Source: Equivita sp045641605
GTDB lineage: Bacteria; Actinomycetota; Coriobacteriia; Coriobacteriales; Eggerthellaceae
Reading direction: 5' to 3'
NCBI GenBank assembly: GCA_045641605.1
Contig: JAZUHG010000015.1
Coordinates: 1-11,958 of the forward strand
DNA: 11,958 bases
In this document: positions 1 through 8,146 of the stretch, one piece after another
Layout: every line of letters starts with the position of its first letter
Position numbering within the stretch: the first letter of the stretch is position 1
The notes under the pieces: model-generated
What the model saw: the letters and a program-made list of their open reading frames with translations, nothing else
What the model was told of the DNA's origin: nothing
Database searches by the model: none
Translations under genes and position numbers: made by a program

Positions 1-1026
1 GATCACAACGATGCAATGAAGGTAGTTTTGGAAGTTCTAACAACTGGCGAAAACGCTGCAGTAAAAAGTTTGGATGAAATTCAAGCTGTAGGTCACAGAA
101 TTGTTCAAGGTGGTAAATACTTCGACAAATCTTGCATTGTAGATGATGAAGTTGTAGCAAAAATTGACGAGTTAGCAAAACTTGCTCCACTACATAACAA
201 AGCTGCAATCATGGGTATCGAGGCTTGCAAAAACAATATGCCTGGCACCCCAATGGTTACAGTTTTTGATACATCTTTCTTCCACAACCTTCCAAAATAT
301 GCTCATATGTTCCCTATTTCAGCTGACTTAGCTGAAAAGCACTCAATACGAAAATATGGTGCACACGGAACATCGCATAGATACTTAACTCAACGTGCTG
401 CTGAGCTTTTAGGTAAGGACGTAAATGATGTAAACCTCATTACATGTCACCTTGGAAATGGTGCTTCTATCAGCGCTATTAAGGGTGGTAAAGCAGTTGA
501 TACTTCAATGGGCTTAACTCCTTTAGATGGCGTTATGATGGGTACACGTTGCGGTGGAATCGACCCCGCCATCGTCACCTTCCTAATGGAGCAAGAAAAT
601 ATCAAACCAGAAGATATGAGCAACTACCTAAATAAAGAATGCGGTCTTTTGGGTATCTCAAAACTCTCTAACGATATGAGAACTATCAACGAAGCTGCAG
701 CCGATGGTAACGAAGACGCCAAGCTTGCTTTGGAAATGTACTACTACATTTTGCGTAGATATATTTCTATGTATTATGGTGTTTTGAATGCTGAAGTTGA
801 TGCAATCATCATCAGTGCAGGAATTGGTGAGAACGATAACATCACTCGTCGTGAAATGTTCCATGGAATTGAGAACCTTGGCTTTAAACTTGATCAAGCT
901 AAAAATGATGAACGAAGCGGCGAAGACAGGGAAATCTCTACTCCAGACTCTCCAATTAAAATTATTGTAATCCCAACTGAAGAAGAATACATGATTGCTA
1001 AAGATACTTATGAACTTGTAAAGTAA
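1..1026 (+). CDS. ackA: Acetate kinase, 5' end cut by window
   Basis: Acetate kinase interconverts acetyl phosphate + ADP and acetate + ATP in the cytosol, the ATP-yielding last step of acetate fermentation. The frame is open from base 1 (first residues DHNDAMK), so the gene begins upstream; about 341 residues are visible and, from the usual length of about 400, some 55-75 N-terminal residues including the first nucleotide-binding motif are missing. Family motifs seen: VGHR (substrate-binding Arg), PGTP.VTVFDT, KYG.HGTSHRY, HLGNGAS, MGTRCG.IDPA, SNDMR, SAGIGEN, and IPTEEE near the end. Two normally conserved motifs deviate: HGG after the VGHR stretch is QGG, and the FHQTMP-type motif reads FFHNLP. 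There is no Trp codon, so this gene says nothing about the genetic code. It ends in TAA and is followed without spacing by the pseudophosphatase-like gene in the same frame. Family assignment is secure; normal activity is not proven given the substitutions. Confidence 0.95.
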   Translation, partial: DHNDAMKVVLEVLTTGENAAVKSLDEIQAVGHRIVQGGKYFDKSCIVDDEVVAKIDELAKLAPLHNKAAIMGIEACKNNMPGTPMVTVFDTSFFHNLPKYAHMFPISADLAEKHSIRKYGAHGTSHRYLTQRAAELLGKDVNDVNLITCHLGNGASISAIKGGKAVDTSMGLTPLDGVMMGTRCGGIDPAIVTFLMEQENIKPEDMSNYLNKECGLLGISKLSNDMRTINEAAADGNEDAKLALEMYYYILRRYISMYYGVLNAEVDAIIISAGIGENDNITRREMFHGIENLGFKLDQAKNDERSGEDREISTPDSPIKIIVIPTEEEYMIAKDTYELVK

Positions 1027-2058
1027 TTGAAGGAATTAATCAAAAATAAAAAGTGGATTTTTTGGGCTGTTACAATTGTGGCAGCCCTAATTCTAGCATC
1101 TGTTATTGGGCGAACAATCTATGATGCAACACATAGTTTGGATTGCAAAATTACCAGGACAGACAATGGATCAGTTCAATTAGAGGCTAGTGTTGCCGAT
1201 TTTAGAGAAAAAGATATGGAATTTGGCGATTCGCTAAGCTTTGTGTTCTCGACTGCTTATAATGCCGAAGAAGTAGCCTTACTAAACGGAAATTATATGA
1301 ATTCAGGAATGCATATTGCTATAGCGAAGGACGAAAACTCTCCTATTGTGTTTCAATTCCAAGGTGCTTCTGGCGTATGGGAAAAAGCTAATTTAAACGA
1401 AAGTTCAACTGTACATGTTAGTCTCACAAGCAAAGGTAAATACAAAGATTTATACAAGGCATTTAATATGCCGTTGAATGGGGATTTAAAAAATGTTAGG
1501 TCGCTTCGTGGCGGTAATCTAAAGCTTCTAGACCTTTTTAGAGGAACAAACCCTAGCATAAACTCCGAAATCTCTGAAACGATGCATTATTACTGCCAAA
1601 AAATGGGAATTGTCAGTAATCTAAATTTGGATGACAATAAATATGGCGTTAAAAACGTAGATATTAAAAGTAAAGAAAGCAATAGCATGATCATCGAAAA
1701 ACTTTTTAGCATTTCAGCCAATCCCGGAAGGACTTTTATCTATTCAGTAAATGACGATTGTACAGCCTATTTTAGTGCAATTATAGAAGCTTTGGCAGGT
1801 GCAAAATACGATGAAATTGTTAGCGATTATATGGAAAGCTACAAAACATTGTATGGAATTACTTTAGAAGACTACCCTGCCGAATACAATGCAATCAAGA
1901 CTTATCACATTGATTGGTTCTTACATAAATTTACAAAAACTCCAAATAGCAACGATATGAAAGGTATAGACTTTGCCTATGTCGCAGAAATGTATCTTCG
2001 TTCTAATGGAGTTTCAAACGACGATATCAATAAAATTGTAAAAAGACTTAGCGCTTAG
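1027..2058 (+). CDS. Membrane-anchored tyrosine-phosphatase-like protein, probable pseudophosphatase
   Basis: The 343-residue product has a short basic N-terminus, one membrane segment (about residues 10-31), a beta-rich domain (about 37-150, with FGDSLSFVF, NGNYMNSG, GVWEKANL) and a C-terminal domain resembling bacterial PTP/DSP-type phosphatases: SLRGGNLK and LFRG near 158-172, LNLDDN near 199-204, then AIIEALAGAKYDEIVSDYM. From memory of the family, the HCxxGxxR(T) catalytic loop sits just before that last block. Here the spot (residues 239-248) reads YSVNDDCTAY, so the nucleophilic Cys and the phosphate-binding Arg are both absent, and the stretch before it is shorter than usual. The orientation is probably extracytoplasmic. 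The start is uncertain: TTG directly after the ackA TAA is the only plausible start ahead of the membrane segment, it has no clear Shine-Dalgarno, and the first in-frame ATG (1216) would lose the anchor. Four Trp codons are all TGG. It ends in TAG inside the convergent hit gene. Function unknown; the fold assignment is by remembered motif pattern only. Confidence 0.7.
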   Translation: MKELIKNKKWIFWAVTIVAALILASVIGRTIYDATHSLDCKITRTDNGSVQLEASVADFREKDMEFGDSLSFVFSTAYNAEEVALLNGNYMNSGMHIAIAKDENSPIVFQFQGASGVWEKANLNESSTVHVSLTSKGKYKDLYKAFNMPLNGDLKNVRSLRGGNLKLLDLFRGTNPSINSEISETMHYYCQKMGIVSNLNLDDNKYGVKNVDIKSKESNSMIIEKLFSISANPGRTFIYSVNDDCTAYFSAIIEALAGAKYDEIVSDYMESYKTLYGITLEDYPAEYNAIKTYHIDWFLHKFTKTPNSNDMKGIDFAYVAEMYLRSNGVSNDDINKIVKRLSA

Positions 2059-2066
2059 ATATCTAA
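2055..2066. repeat. 12-bp palindrome at convergent stop codons
   Basis: TTAGATATCTAA is a perfect 12-bp palindrome. It contains the TAG stop of the plus-strand phosphatase-like gene (2056-2058) and the TAA stop of the minus-strand hit gene (2055-2057), so the two convergent frames overlap by 4 bp here. There is no T-tract or GC-rich stem, so it is not a standard intrinsic terminator. No intergenic space exists for terminators between the two convergent transcripts. Confidence 0.6.
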
Positions 2067-2405
2067 TCTTCCACAATAAAGTTTTGCTCCACCATTTACA
2101 TGAAGATGTAAGTGATGAACTGTTTGCCCACCATCGTCGCCAGTATTAATAGAAACGCGGTAACCACTTTCTTCTATGCCCTTGATCTTCGCAACTTCCT
2201 TAACAACCTTTAATAAATGACCTAAAAGCTCTGTTGGAACGTCATCTGCTACGTTGGCATAATGTTCTTTTGGAATAATTAAAGTATGCACAGGCGCACA
2301 TGGATTCAAATCTTCGAAGGCGAGGCAATTGTCGTCTTCGTAGACTTTAGTGCATGGAATCTCACCTTTTACAATCTTGCAAAAAATACAATCTTCATTA
2401 CTCAT
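2055..2405 (-). CDS. HIT family nucleotide-binding hydrolase (HINT-like)
   Basis: A 116-residue cytosolic histidine-triad protein. HINT-type members hydrolyse phosphoramidate or other bonds on purine nucleotides such as AMP-lysine or AMP-NH2; the physiological substrate in bacteria is often unclear. Visible motifs: CIFCKI with a zinc-type CxxC (C6, C9), the EDLNPCAPVHTLIIPKEHY core, NTGDDGGQ, and the triad HHLHLHV (H98, H100, H102, with H100 the expected nucleophile). Length is normal for the family. The ATG lies 8 bp inside the 3' end of malQ and is preceded by AAGGAG with a 5-nt spacer, so translation is probably coupled to malQ. It ends in TAA and overlaps the convergent gene by 4 bp. It has no Trp codon. 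Family is certain; its role as the last gene of a maltodextrin operon is not obvious. Confidence 0.95.
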   Translation of the reverse strand: MSNEDCIFCKIVKGEIPCTKVYEDDNCLAFEDLNPCAPVHTLIIPKEHYANVADDVPTELLGHLLKVVKEVAKIKGIEESGYRVSINTGDDGGQTVHHLHLHVNGGAKLYCGRLDI

Positions 2406-3873
2406 TTTTACTCCTTAAGTTATTAAATTGTTCTAATGTTAATCTTCAACTTCAATTTTGCGGTGAAACTAAGGCCGGTGTATTTATTCTAGATCAACTT
2501 CCAAGCTTAAGCAAATCTTGAACGCAAATAATTCTCGTGTTGGCGACAGAATTAAGCAAAGTATCCATCAATTTATCAAATAATTGATCTTTGGAATCTA
2601 TTTTAAAGTAAGTTAGCGCGACTTCTATATCATCATCGCTTGCATTATCAATTCAACCTTGCAATGTATCATTGTCGTGTGTTCCAATATAACATACAGA
2701 ATTCTCAACTACATTATGTGGCAAATATATTTCGGCTTCTTTAGGTTCCACTCTGCTGTCGAAACCAAATTGCAATACCTTCATTCCTGGATATCCACAA
2801 TCATGGAGTAATTTAATAACATCCTTTGTAATGTAACCTAAATCCTCGGCAATAATAGATTGCTTACCGAGAGTATTTTCAAGCTTGTCGAACAAATCCA
2901 AGCCTGGACCTTTAACTCACTTTCCTGTTTTGGCTGTTTTAGCATCAGCCGGAATAGAGTAATATGATTCAAAACCTCTGAAGTGATCAATGCGAAGCAC
3001 ATCAAAAAACCTAAATGATTGCTTAAGTCGACTAATTCACCAATTATAATCATTGTTCTTTAAGTATTCTCAATCGTAAACTGGGTTACCTCACAGCTGA
3101 CCATCTACACAAAACATATCAGGTGGACATCCTGCAACTTGAAGGGGATTTAAATCTTCATCAATATTAAAGCATTCTGGATTTTGCCAAACATCAGCAC
3201 TGTTCCCTGACACATAATAAGGAATATCACCAACAATATAGACTTCTTTACTATTTGCATAAGTTTTAAGTTTCTTTCATTGCTTAAAGAAGCAATATTG
3301 CAAAACTTTGTAATATAAAATCTCATCAGAATGAGTTTCGCAAAAATTATTTAAGAATTCTGCTGTTGGTTTTTTGTATTCATGCGGCCAATCAACCAAA
3401 ACAGCACCATCTAAATAATCATGGATTGTCATAAATTGCGAATAACCATCAAGCCAGTTAGCTTCGTCTATGCAAAACTTATCAAAATCAGAAGGCTTGT
3501 CTTCGATAAAGTTTTTAAATAGAATCTTGTAAATTTTGCTTTTAGAATCAATGACCGAACTATAATCGACGCGAGATTCATCATCACCAAAATTTAAATT
3601 CTTAAAATCACTAATAGAAATATATCCAGATTCACAAAGTTCATCTATATCAAGAAGTGTTTCGTTACCAGCAAAAGCAGAATAGGCAGTGTATGGAGAA
3701 TTATCTATTGTAGGAGGATGAATAGGTAAAATTTGCCAATACTTATATCCCGATTCGCTTAAATAATCAACAAAATCAAAAGCAGACTTACCTAAAGTAC
3801 CAATACCAAACTTTGATGGCAATGAGAAAATAGGACAAAGTATGCCACAAGCTCTTTGGTCTAAATTAATCAC
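2398..3873 (-). CDS. malQ: 4-alpha-glucanotransferase (amylomaltase), nine TGA Trp codons
   Basis: Amylomaltase (GH77) transfers alpha-1,4-glucan segments between malto-oligosaccharides in the cytosol, releasing glucose and longer chains. With UGA = Trp the frame runs 491 residues, the usual bacterial length, from RACGILCPIFSLPSKFGIGTLG to a C-terminal QNWSWRL block. Catalytic motifs: RIDHFRGF (nucleophile Asp), IIAEDLG (acid/base Glu), GTHDNDT (transition-state Asp); also DVWQNP and GQLWGNPVYDW. In-frame TGA codons lie at 3277, 3091, 3070, 3037, 2917, 2653, 2494, 2452 and 2446 (low coordinate of each), most at Trp positions conserved in GH77; five further Trp codons are TGG. The start is GTG (3871-3873) with GGAGAG 7 nt upstream. 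It overlaps msmK by 8 bp and hit by 8 bp. Read with the standard code it would appear to be a shattered pseudogene. Co-location with the transporter indicates maltodextrin use. Confidence 0.96.
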
Positions 3874-4975
3874 AGATTAGCTCTCCGGTGTCTTTATCAA
3901 AAATGTGTGGATATTCTGTGTGGACATAAACATCAACTTTCTTTTCATCTTTAATATCGAAAAGAGATGGAACGCGGACAATAACTTTCTTGCCATTAAT
4001 AGTTGAATGCATATGAGTTTCAGAGCCCATCATTTCGGTAAATTCGTTTGTCAGAGTAAGTTTATTAGCATCACCCTTCATTGCAATAGATTTATCCATA
4101 ACGAAGTTCTCTGGGCGAATACCATAAACAACTTTTTTACCAACATAATCTTTAATTTTGCCTTTTTGCATACGCTCAGCCAAAGGAATAATATACTTAT
4201 CAAACTTCGCATACAAATTCTTGTTCTTCTCAATAATTTCAGCATCAATCAAGTTCATTTGTGGCATTCCAATAAACGAAGCAACGAACAAATTGCAAGG
4301 ATGCGAATACAAATTATCAGGAGTATCACATTGTTGTAAAATACCATCCTTCATTACACAAATTCTATCACCCATTGTCATAGCTTCAGTTTGATCATGA
4401 GTAACGTAAACAAAAGTAGTATCTAATTCTTTATGAAGCGCAGAGATTACAGAGCGCATTTCGTTACGAAGCTTAGCATCCAAGTTTGAAAGTGGCTCGT
4501 CAAACAAGAAAACTTTAGGATTTCTAACCATGGCGCGACCAAGTGCAACACGTTGACGTTGACCACCAGATAATGCTTTTGGCTTTCTGTCTAAATATTG
4601 CTCAATATCAAGCTTTTTAGCAACATCTTTAACTCGTCTATCAATTTCGTCCTTAGGAACCTTGGCAATCTTTAATGAAAAGGCAAGATTCTTATAAACA
4701 TTCATATGAGGGTAAAGAGCATAGCTTTGGAATACCATTGCGATGTCTCTATCCTTAGGAGCAACATCATTAACAACTGTGTCGCCAATCTTTAGCTCAC
4801 CAGAAGTTACACTTTCAAGCCCTGCAATCATACGAAGAGTTGTAGATTTACCACAACCACTAGGACCAACAAGGATCAAAAACTCTTTGTCCTTAATGTC
4901 CAAGTTAAAGTTAGGAACTACAGTGTTTCCACCTTCGTAAGTTTTTTCAACATTTTTAAAACTAATTGAAGCCAT
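3866..4975 (-). CDS. msmK: Carbohydrate ABC transporter ATPase, MsmK/UgpC/MalK type
   Basis: The 369-residue cytosolic ATPase energises a CUT1-class sugar importer as a homodimer on the MalF/MalG pair. Motifs in order: Walker A GPSGCGKST (37-45), Q-loop at Q83 in VFQSYALYPH, signature LSGGQRQR (from 135), Walker B VFLFDEPLSNLDAKLR (from 155), switch His H193 in VTHDQTEAM. The C-terminal third (about 240-369) is the regulatory/TOBE-type domain with YGIRPENF, as in MalK, MsmK and UgpC. The ATG is preceded by AGGAGG with a 5-nt spacer. It lies 23 nt after malG and overlaps malQ by 8 bp. No Trp codons are present, and the stop is TAA. In Gram-positives such ATPases often serve several sugar transporters; here the dedicated operon position suggests it serves at least this one. 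The choice between malK, msmK and ugpC as a name is a matter of convention. Confidence 0.96.
   Translation of the reverse strand: MASISFKNVEKTYEGGNTVVPNFNLDIKDKEFLILVGPSGCGKSTTLRMIAGLESVTSGELKIGDTVVNDVAPKDRDIAMVFQSYALYPHMNVYKNLAFSLKIAKVPKDEIDRRVKDVAKKLDIEQYLDRKPKALSGGQRQRVALGRAMVRNPKVFLFDEPLSNLDAKLRNEMRSVISALHKELDTTFVYVTHDQTEAMTMGDRICVMKDGILQQCDTPDNLYSHPCNLFVASFIGMPQMNLIDAEIIEKNKNLYAKFDKYIIPLAERMQKGKIKDYVGKKVVYGIRPENFVMDKSIAMKGDANKLTLTNEFTEMMGSETHMHSTINGKKVIVRVPSLFDIKDEKKVDVYVHTEYPHIFDKDTGELICD
3881..3886 (-). promoter_or_regulatory. Ribosome binding site for malQ GTG start
   Basis: GGAGAG on the minus strand sits 7 nt before the GTG at 3871-3873, inside the last codons of msmK. It supports the GTG start and gives malQ the N-terminus expected of the family. 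The 8-bp overlap with msmK suggests translational coupling. Confidence 0.75.
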
Positions 4976-4998
4976 AATTTCCTCCTACACTTCTATCA

Positions 4999-5865
4999 TT
5001 AGCCCTTAACCGCACCAGCAACAACACCTTTGATGATGTGCTTTTGCGCAAGAACATAAAATATTATTATTGGAATAATTGCTAAAACAAGCATTGCCAT
5101 AAAACCACCGAAGTCAGTTGACCCGTAAGAACCTTGCATAGCAAGCTGTATAGCTACAGGCAATGTTGGATAATCTGTACCTAATGTTAAGTATGGGAGC
5201 AAATAATCGTTTCATACCCACATAACATTTAAAATTGCAACTGTAATAGCAGTTGGTTTTAGCATTGGGAAGACAACCTTAAAAAATGTTTTAATAGGAT
5301 TGCATCCATCAATCGTAGCAGCCTCTTCAATCTCAAGAGGAATGCTTTTCATAAAGCCATAGAAAATAAATACCGAAAGCCCCGCACCAAAACCGAGATA
5401 AACAAACAACATACCTATTGGGTTATCTAGCTTAAATGTATTGACCTCGTAACTTAATGGAAACATAACCATCTGGAAAGGAACAATCATGCTAAATACC
5501 ATTAATAAATAAACAAGTTTGCAAAACTTCGAATCTACACGAACTAAATACCATGCACACATTGAAGTGCAAATTACAATCAGTAAAACAGAACCAATCG
5601 TAATAAAGAAAGATAGAAATACCGAAAAGAAAAAGTCAGATTGCATGATTCCATTCATATAGTTCTCAAGACCTACAAAGGTTTGTTCGGTTGGTAGCTC
5701 AAAAGGCGCTAACGAAATATCAAAGCTTGCCTTAAATGAGTTTGACAAAACCAAGAATATTGGAACTAATGTAATAACAGCTAAGATACTTAGAGCAACA
5801 ATTGAAACAATATTACCTGCTTTACTTGATCCTGGTTTTGCTGCTAATTTAGAATTGCTAGACAT
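4999..5865 (-). CDS. malG: Carbohydrate ABC transporter permease, MalG type
   Basis: One of the two channel subunits of a CUT1 sugar importer in the cytoplasmic membrane. With UGA = Trp it is 288 residues, the normal MalG length. A Ser/Lys-rich cytosolic N-terminus (1-17) is followed by TM1 (about 18-41), a periplasm-side or external loop with FVGLENY, and five more membrane segments. The EAA loop that contacts the ATPase reads EEAATIDGCNPIKTFFKVVFP (about 180-200). The single TGA (5212-5214) is residue 218 in VMWV-W-NDYLLPYLTL, a Trp typical of the family. The ATG overlaps the malF stop by 1 bp (TAATG), with a very strong AAGGAGGTG 8 nt upstream. The stop is TAA. The sugar specificity cannot be read from the sequence; maltodextrin is inferred from malQ. 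Confidence 0.95.
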
Positions 5866-6710
5866 TATGCTTGCACCTCCTTAGATTGTGTAGCGCGAAG
5901 TTGAATAAGTGCAATCACTGCCACAATAACAAAGAAGACAACAGCTTTAGCCTGACCTACACCTTGCCATCCCGTAACTCCGTAGAAAGTGTTATAGATG
6001 TTAAGCGCAAGCATTTGAGTAGTATTTTCAGGTGCTCCACCAGTTAATGCAAGGTTTTGATCGAACATCTTAAACGAATTTGAAAGTGTTAAAAATACAC
6101 AAATAGTAATTGATGGCATCATCATCGGAATCTTAACTCTAAAAAGTGTTTGAAGTTTACTTGCACCATCTATTGCAGCAGCTTCGCTTAAGTCTTCGGG
6201 GATATTTTGAAGACCAGCAATATAGATAACCATCATGTAACCGATTAATTGCCAATTAGTTAGTACAACTAAGCCTCAAAAACCATATTCGCTCTTGTAT
6301 GTAATATCAACACCTCACCATACCAAAAGCCCATTAATCAAAAGATTTCAAATATAACCCAAAACGATACCGCCAATTAAGTTTGGTAAGAAAAATACTG
6401 ACCTGAATAAATTGGTTCCCTTCAAACCCTTAGTAAGAAGCAGGGCCAAAATAAACGCGAAAACATTAACAGTTATGACAGATACGATGGTAAACAAAGT
6501 TGAAAATCCAAGCGCATTAATAAATTCATTGTCATGAGTAAATGCCAAAATATAGTTTGTGAATCCAACTCATGCTGCATCGACTACGGTAGTAAATTTA
6601 GTGAAAGACAAGCCCACGCCCATTGCAAAAGGAGCGACAAATGCAATCGCAAAACATACTAATGTAGGGAGCAAAAATAGTGGAAAATATTTTCTTAAAT
6701 TTCTTCTCAT
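5865..6710 (-). CDS. malF: Carbohydrate ABC transporter permease, MalF type
   Basis: The partner channel subunit of MalG. With UGA = Trp it is 281 residues, the length of Gram-positive MalF/MsmF/UgpA proteins without the long E. coli extension. It starts MRRNLRKYF, then TM1 (about 9-33), the family motif AA-W-VGFTNY near residue 47, and further membrane segments. The EAA loop SEAAAIDGASKLQTLFRVKIP lies at about 175-195. Four TGA codons: 6570 (AAWVGF), 6348 (GYIWNLL), 6315 (VWWGVD) and 6276 (YGFWGLV); three TGG Trp codons also occur, including TGG-TGA in VWW. The ATG at 6708-6710 is 13 nt after the binding-protein stop and has AAAGGGG just upstream. The stop is TAA, overlapping malG by 1 bp. 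Under the standard code only fragments would be called. Confidence 0.95.
5874..5882 (-). promoter_or_regulatory. Strong ribosome binding site for malG
   Basis: AAGGAGGTG on the minus strand is a near-perfect complement to the 16S rRNA 3' end. It lies inside the 3' end of malF, 8 nt before the malG ATG. With the TAATG overlap it allows independent or re-initiated translation of malG. Confidence 0.75.
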
Positions 6711-6723
6711 TTATATCCCCTTT

Positions 6724-8118
6724 CTACTCATCGTATATTGACGATGTATATTCATCGTGTCATAAATCAACAGTTTGCTGTTTTAATGTATCTCAATCCT
6801 TTTGTTCTTGAGCATAACGAAGAAGTGATGCACCAAGCCTATTCTTAAAGTTTTGAGATGGGAACACAGTAAAATACCATGGAACATTCTTAACGTTTTT
6901 ATTTTGCATCCATGCCATTAATTGCTTTCCTAACGGATCTTCTGGAACGTCGTTAGTAGTAAAAGTATCAAAAGGTGCAATAAAGCCAAACTTGTTAACT
7001 ACATAATTTTTGCCAGTAGGCGAAGAATACATTCACTCAATTAACTTATTAGCAATCTCTTGTTGAGCTGGAGTTTTTTGTGAATTGATAGCGTAAAAGT
7101 TTTCTGTACCAATACACAAACCTTGGGTCTCTTCGTTAGGCAAGCCCATATAAATTGGCAAAAACTTAATATTGTTTTCATCTACAACCTTATTCTTAAC
7201 AGTCTTAATCTGACTCCATGACCAGTTTCCGTTTTGAACCATAGCGCTTCGGCCCATAGCAAATTCTGCCATAGAATCTGTAACAGCTACTGTCCCCAAA
7301 CGCTTTCTAGGAACAATAGAATTATTAATAAATAAATCAAAAATATTTTGGAAGTTTTCAGAATACCTAAAATCAATAGTTTGAACATCATTTGAAGTTA
7401 AATCAACTTTTCTGTCAATAAACTCTTGAGTAATTGGCATATTTGCCAAATGAGTTTGCCATCTAAAATCATGTCCTGTTTTTAAAGAAGTCGAAGAAAA
7501 AGTCCCTTGAATACCAAGTTCTTCTGCATGAGCTTGCATGTCTTCGGCAACAACTTTAAGCTCATCAAAGCTCTTAACTTCTTCCATAGATTTTAGGGAA
7601 CTTTTTTTATCTGCCAGTGCAAAATACTTATTTGTAATTGCCTCGTTATAAATAATTCCGTAGCCTTCGGTAACATATGGAACACCATAAATATGACCAG
7701 CGCTATCTTTAACTGCCATATCCTTATCTGTCAAATGCTGAGCAGCCCAAGTGTTAGTCATATCTGCACAATAATTTTTCCAACTCTTATAACCATTTTG
7801 TCCATTAATTACAAATAAAGTTGGCGCTTCATCACTTGACATCTTAGAAGTAAGTGTTGTCTCATACTGTCCGTTAGCTGCAGTATCAACAATTACTTTA
7901 TATCCAGTTTCTTCACTAAATTTAGCGCATGCTTCTGTCATAAAAGCAGCAATCTCAGGCTTAAAGTTTAAAACTCTAATGGTATTGTCATTTGAGCCCG
8001 TTGATTCCTGAGAAGAATTAGAATTAGGAGAACATGAACATAAAATAAAAATAGAGAGCGCAACTACAATAAATAATGAAGCAAATAATTTTGCCCCCAA
8101 GCTAATTTTTTTTAACAT
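6724..8118 (-). CDS. Sugar ABC transporter substrate-binding lipoprotein (family 1, MalE/MsmE-like)
   Basis: With UGA = Trp this is a 464-residue extracellular lipoprotein that captures the sugar and delivers it to MalF/MalG. The N-terminus MLKKISLGAKL plus a hydrophobic stretch and a lipobox-like LCSC place the lipidated Cys near residue 29, followed by a Ser/Asn-rich linker. Binding-protein features include TIRVLNFKPEIAAF, a first lobe with KSWKNYCADMTNTW, the YGVPYVTEGYGIIYNEA hinge region, and FAMGRSAMVQNGNWSW. TGA Trp codons lie at 7033 (LIEWMYS), 6793 (KDWDTL) and 6760 (DLWHDEY); seven Trp are TGG. The start is ATG 8116-8118 rather than the in-frame TTG 12 nt upstream, because GAGGTG lies between them. 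The stop is TAG. Ligand specificity cannot be assigned directly; malto-oligosaccharide is inferred from malQ. Confidence 0.92.
6729..6758. repeat. Phased alternating inverted repeats near binding-protein stop
   Basis: CATCGT (6729-6734), ACGATG (6741-6746) and CATCGT (6753-6758) are evenly spaced with 6-nt gaps, so the middle copy can pair with either neighbour. They lie in the last codons of the binding-protein gene, about 20-50 nt before the malF start. Possible roles are an mRNA hairpin that protects or attenuates the transcript between lipoprotein and permease genes, or a protein-binding site. The stems are only 6 bp, so neither role is certain. Part of it (TTGACGATGTA, 6738-6748) is repeated at the operon promoter. 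Confidence 0.45.
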
Positions 8119-8122
8119 AATA

Positions 8123-8128
8123 CACCTC
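8123..8128 (-). promoter_or_regulatory. Ribosome binding site deciding the binding-protein start
   Basis: GAGGTG on the minus strand lies 4 nt before the ATG at 8116-8118. It overlaps an alternative in-frame TTG at 8128-8130, which is therefore unlikely to be the start. An inverted repeat TCAAG-GAA-CTTGA (8127-8139, plus-strand reading) touches this site and could mask it weakly. Confidence 0.65.
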
Positions 8129-8135
8129 AAGGAAC

Positions 8136-8146
8136 TTGACGATGTA
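8136..8146. promoter_or_regulatory. Operator-like 11-mer TTGACGATGTA at the transport operon promoter
   Basis: TTGACGATGTA (plus-strand reading) lies immediately downstream of the -10 hexamer and over the expected transcription start of the binding-protein gene. The same 11-mer occurs at 6738-6748 at the end of that gene. A position between -10 and +1 suits a repressor site, but no regulator gene is visible in the window and the motif is not itself palindromic. Confidence 0.35.

Noticed and set aside
2838..3053. Minus-strand open frame of 71 codons
   Set aside because: It lies out of frame within malQ and has no family resemblance; it is a shadow of the recoded gene.
2446..3279. TGA as glycine (Gracilibacteria-type code) or selenocysteine
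   Set aside because: Aligned positions are Trp in GH77 and permease families, not Gly or Cys/Sec, and the TGAs are too many and spread over unrelated genes for selenocysteine.
4007..4394. Two plus-strand open frames opposite the msmK gene
   Set aside because: They are antisense to a strongly conserved ATPase and have no ribosome binding site or recognisable motif.
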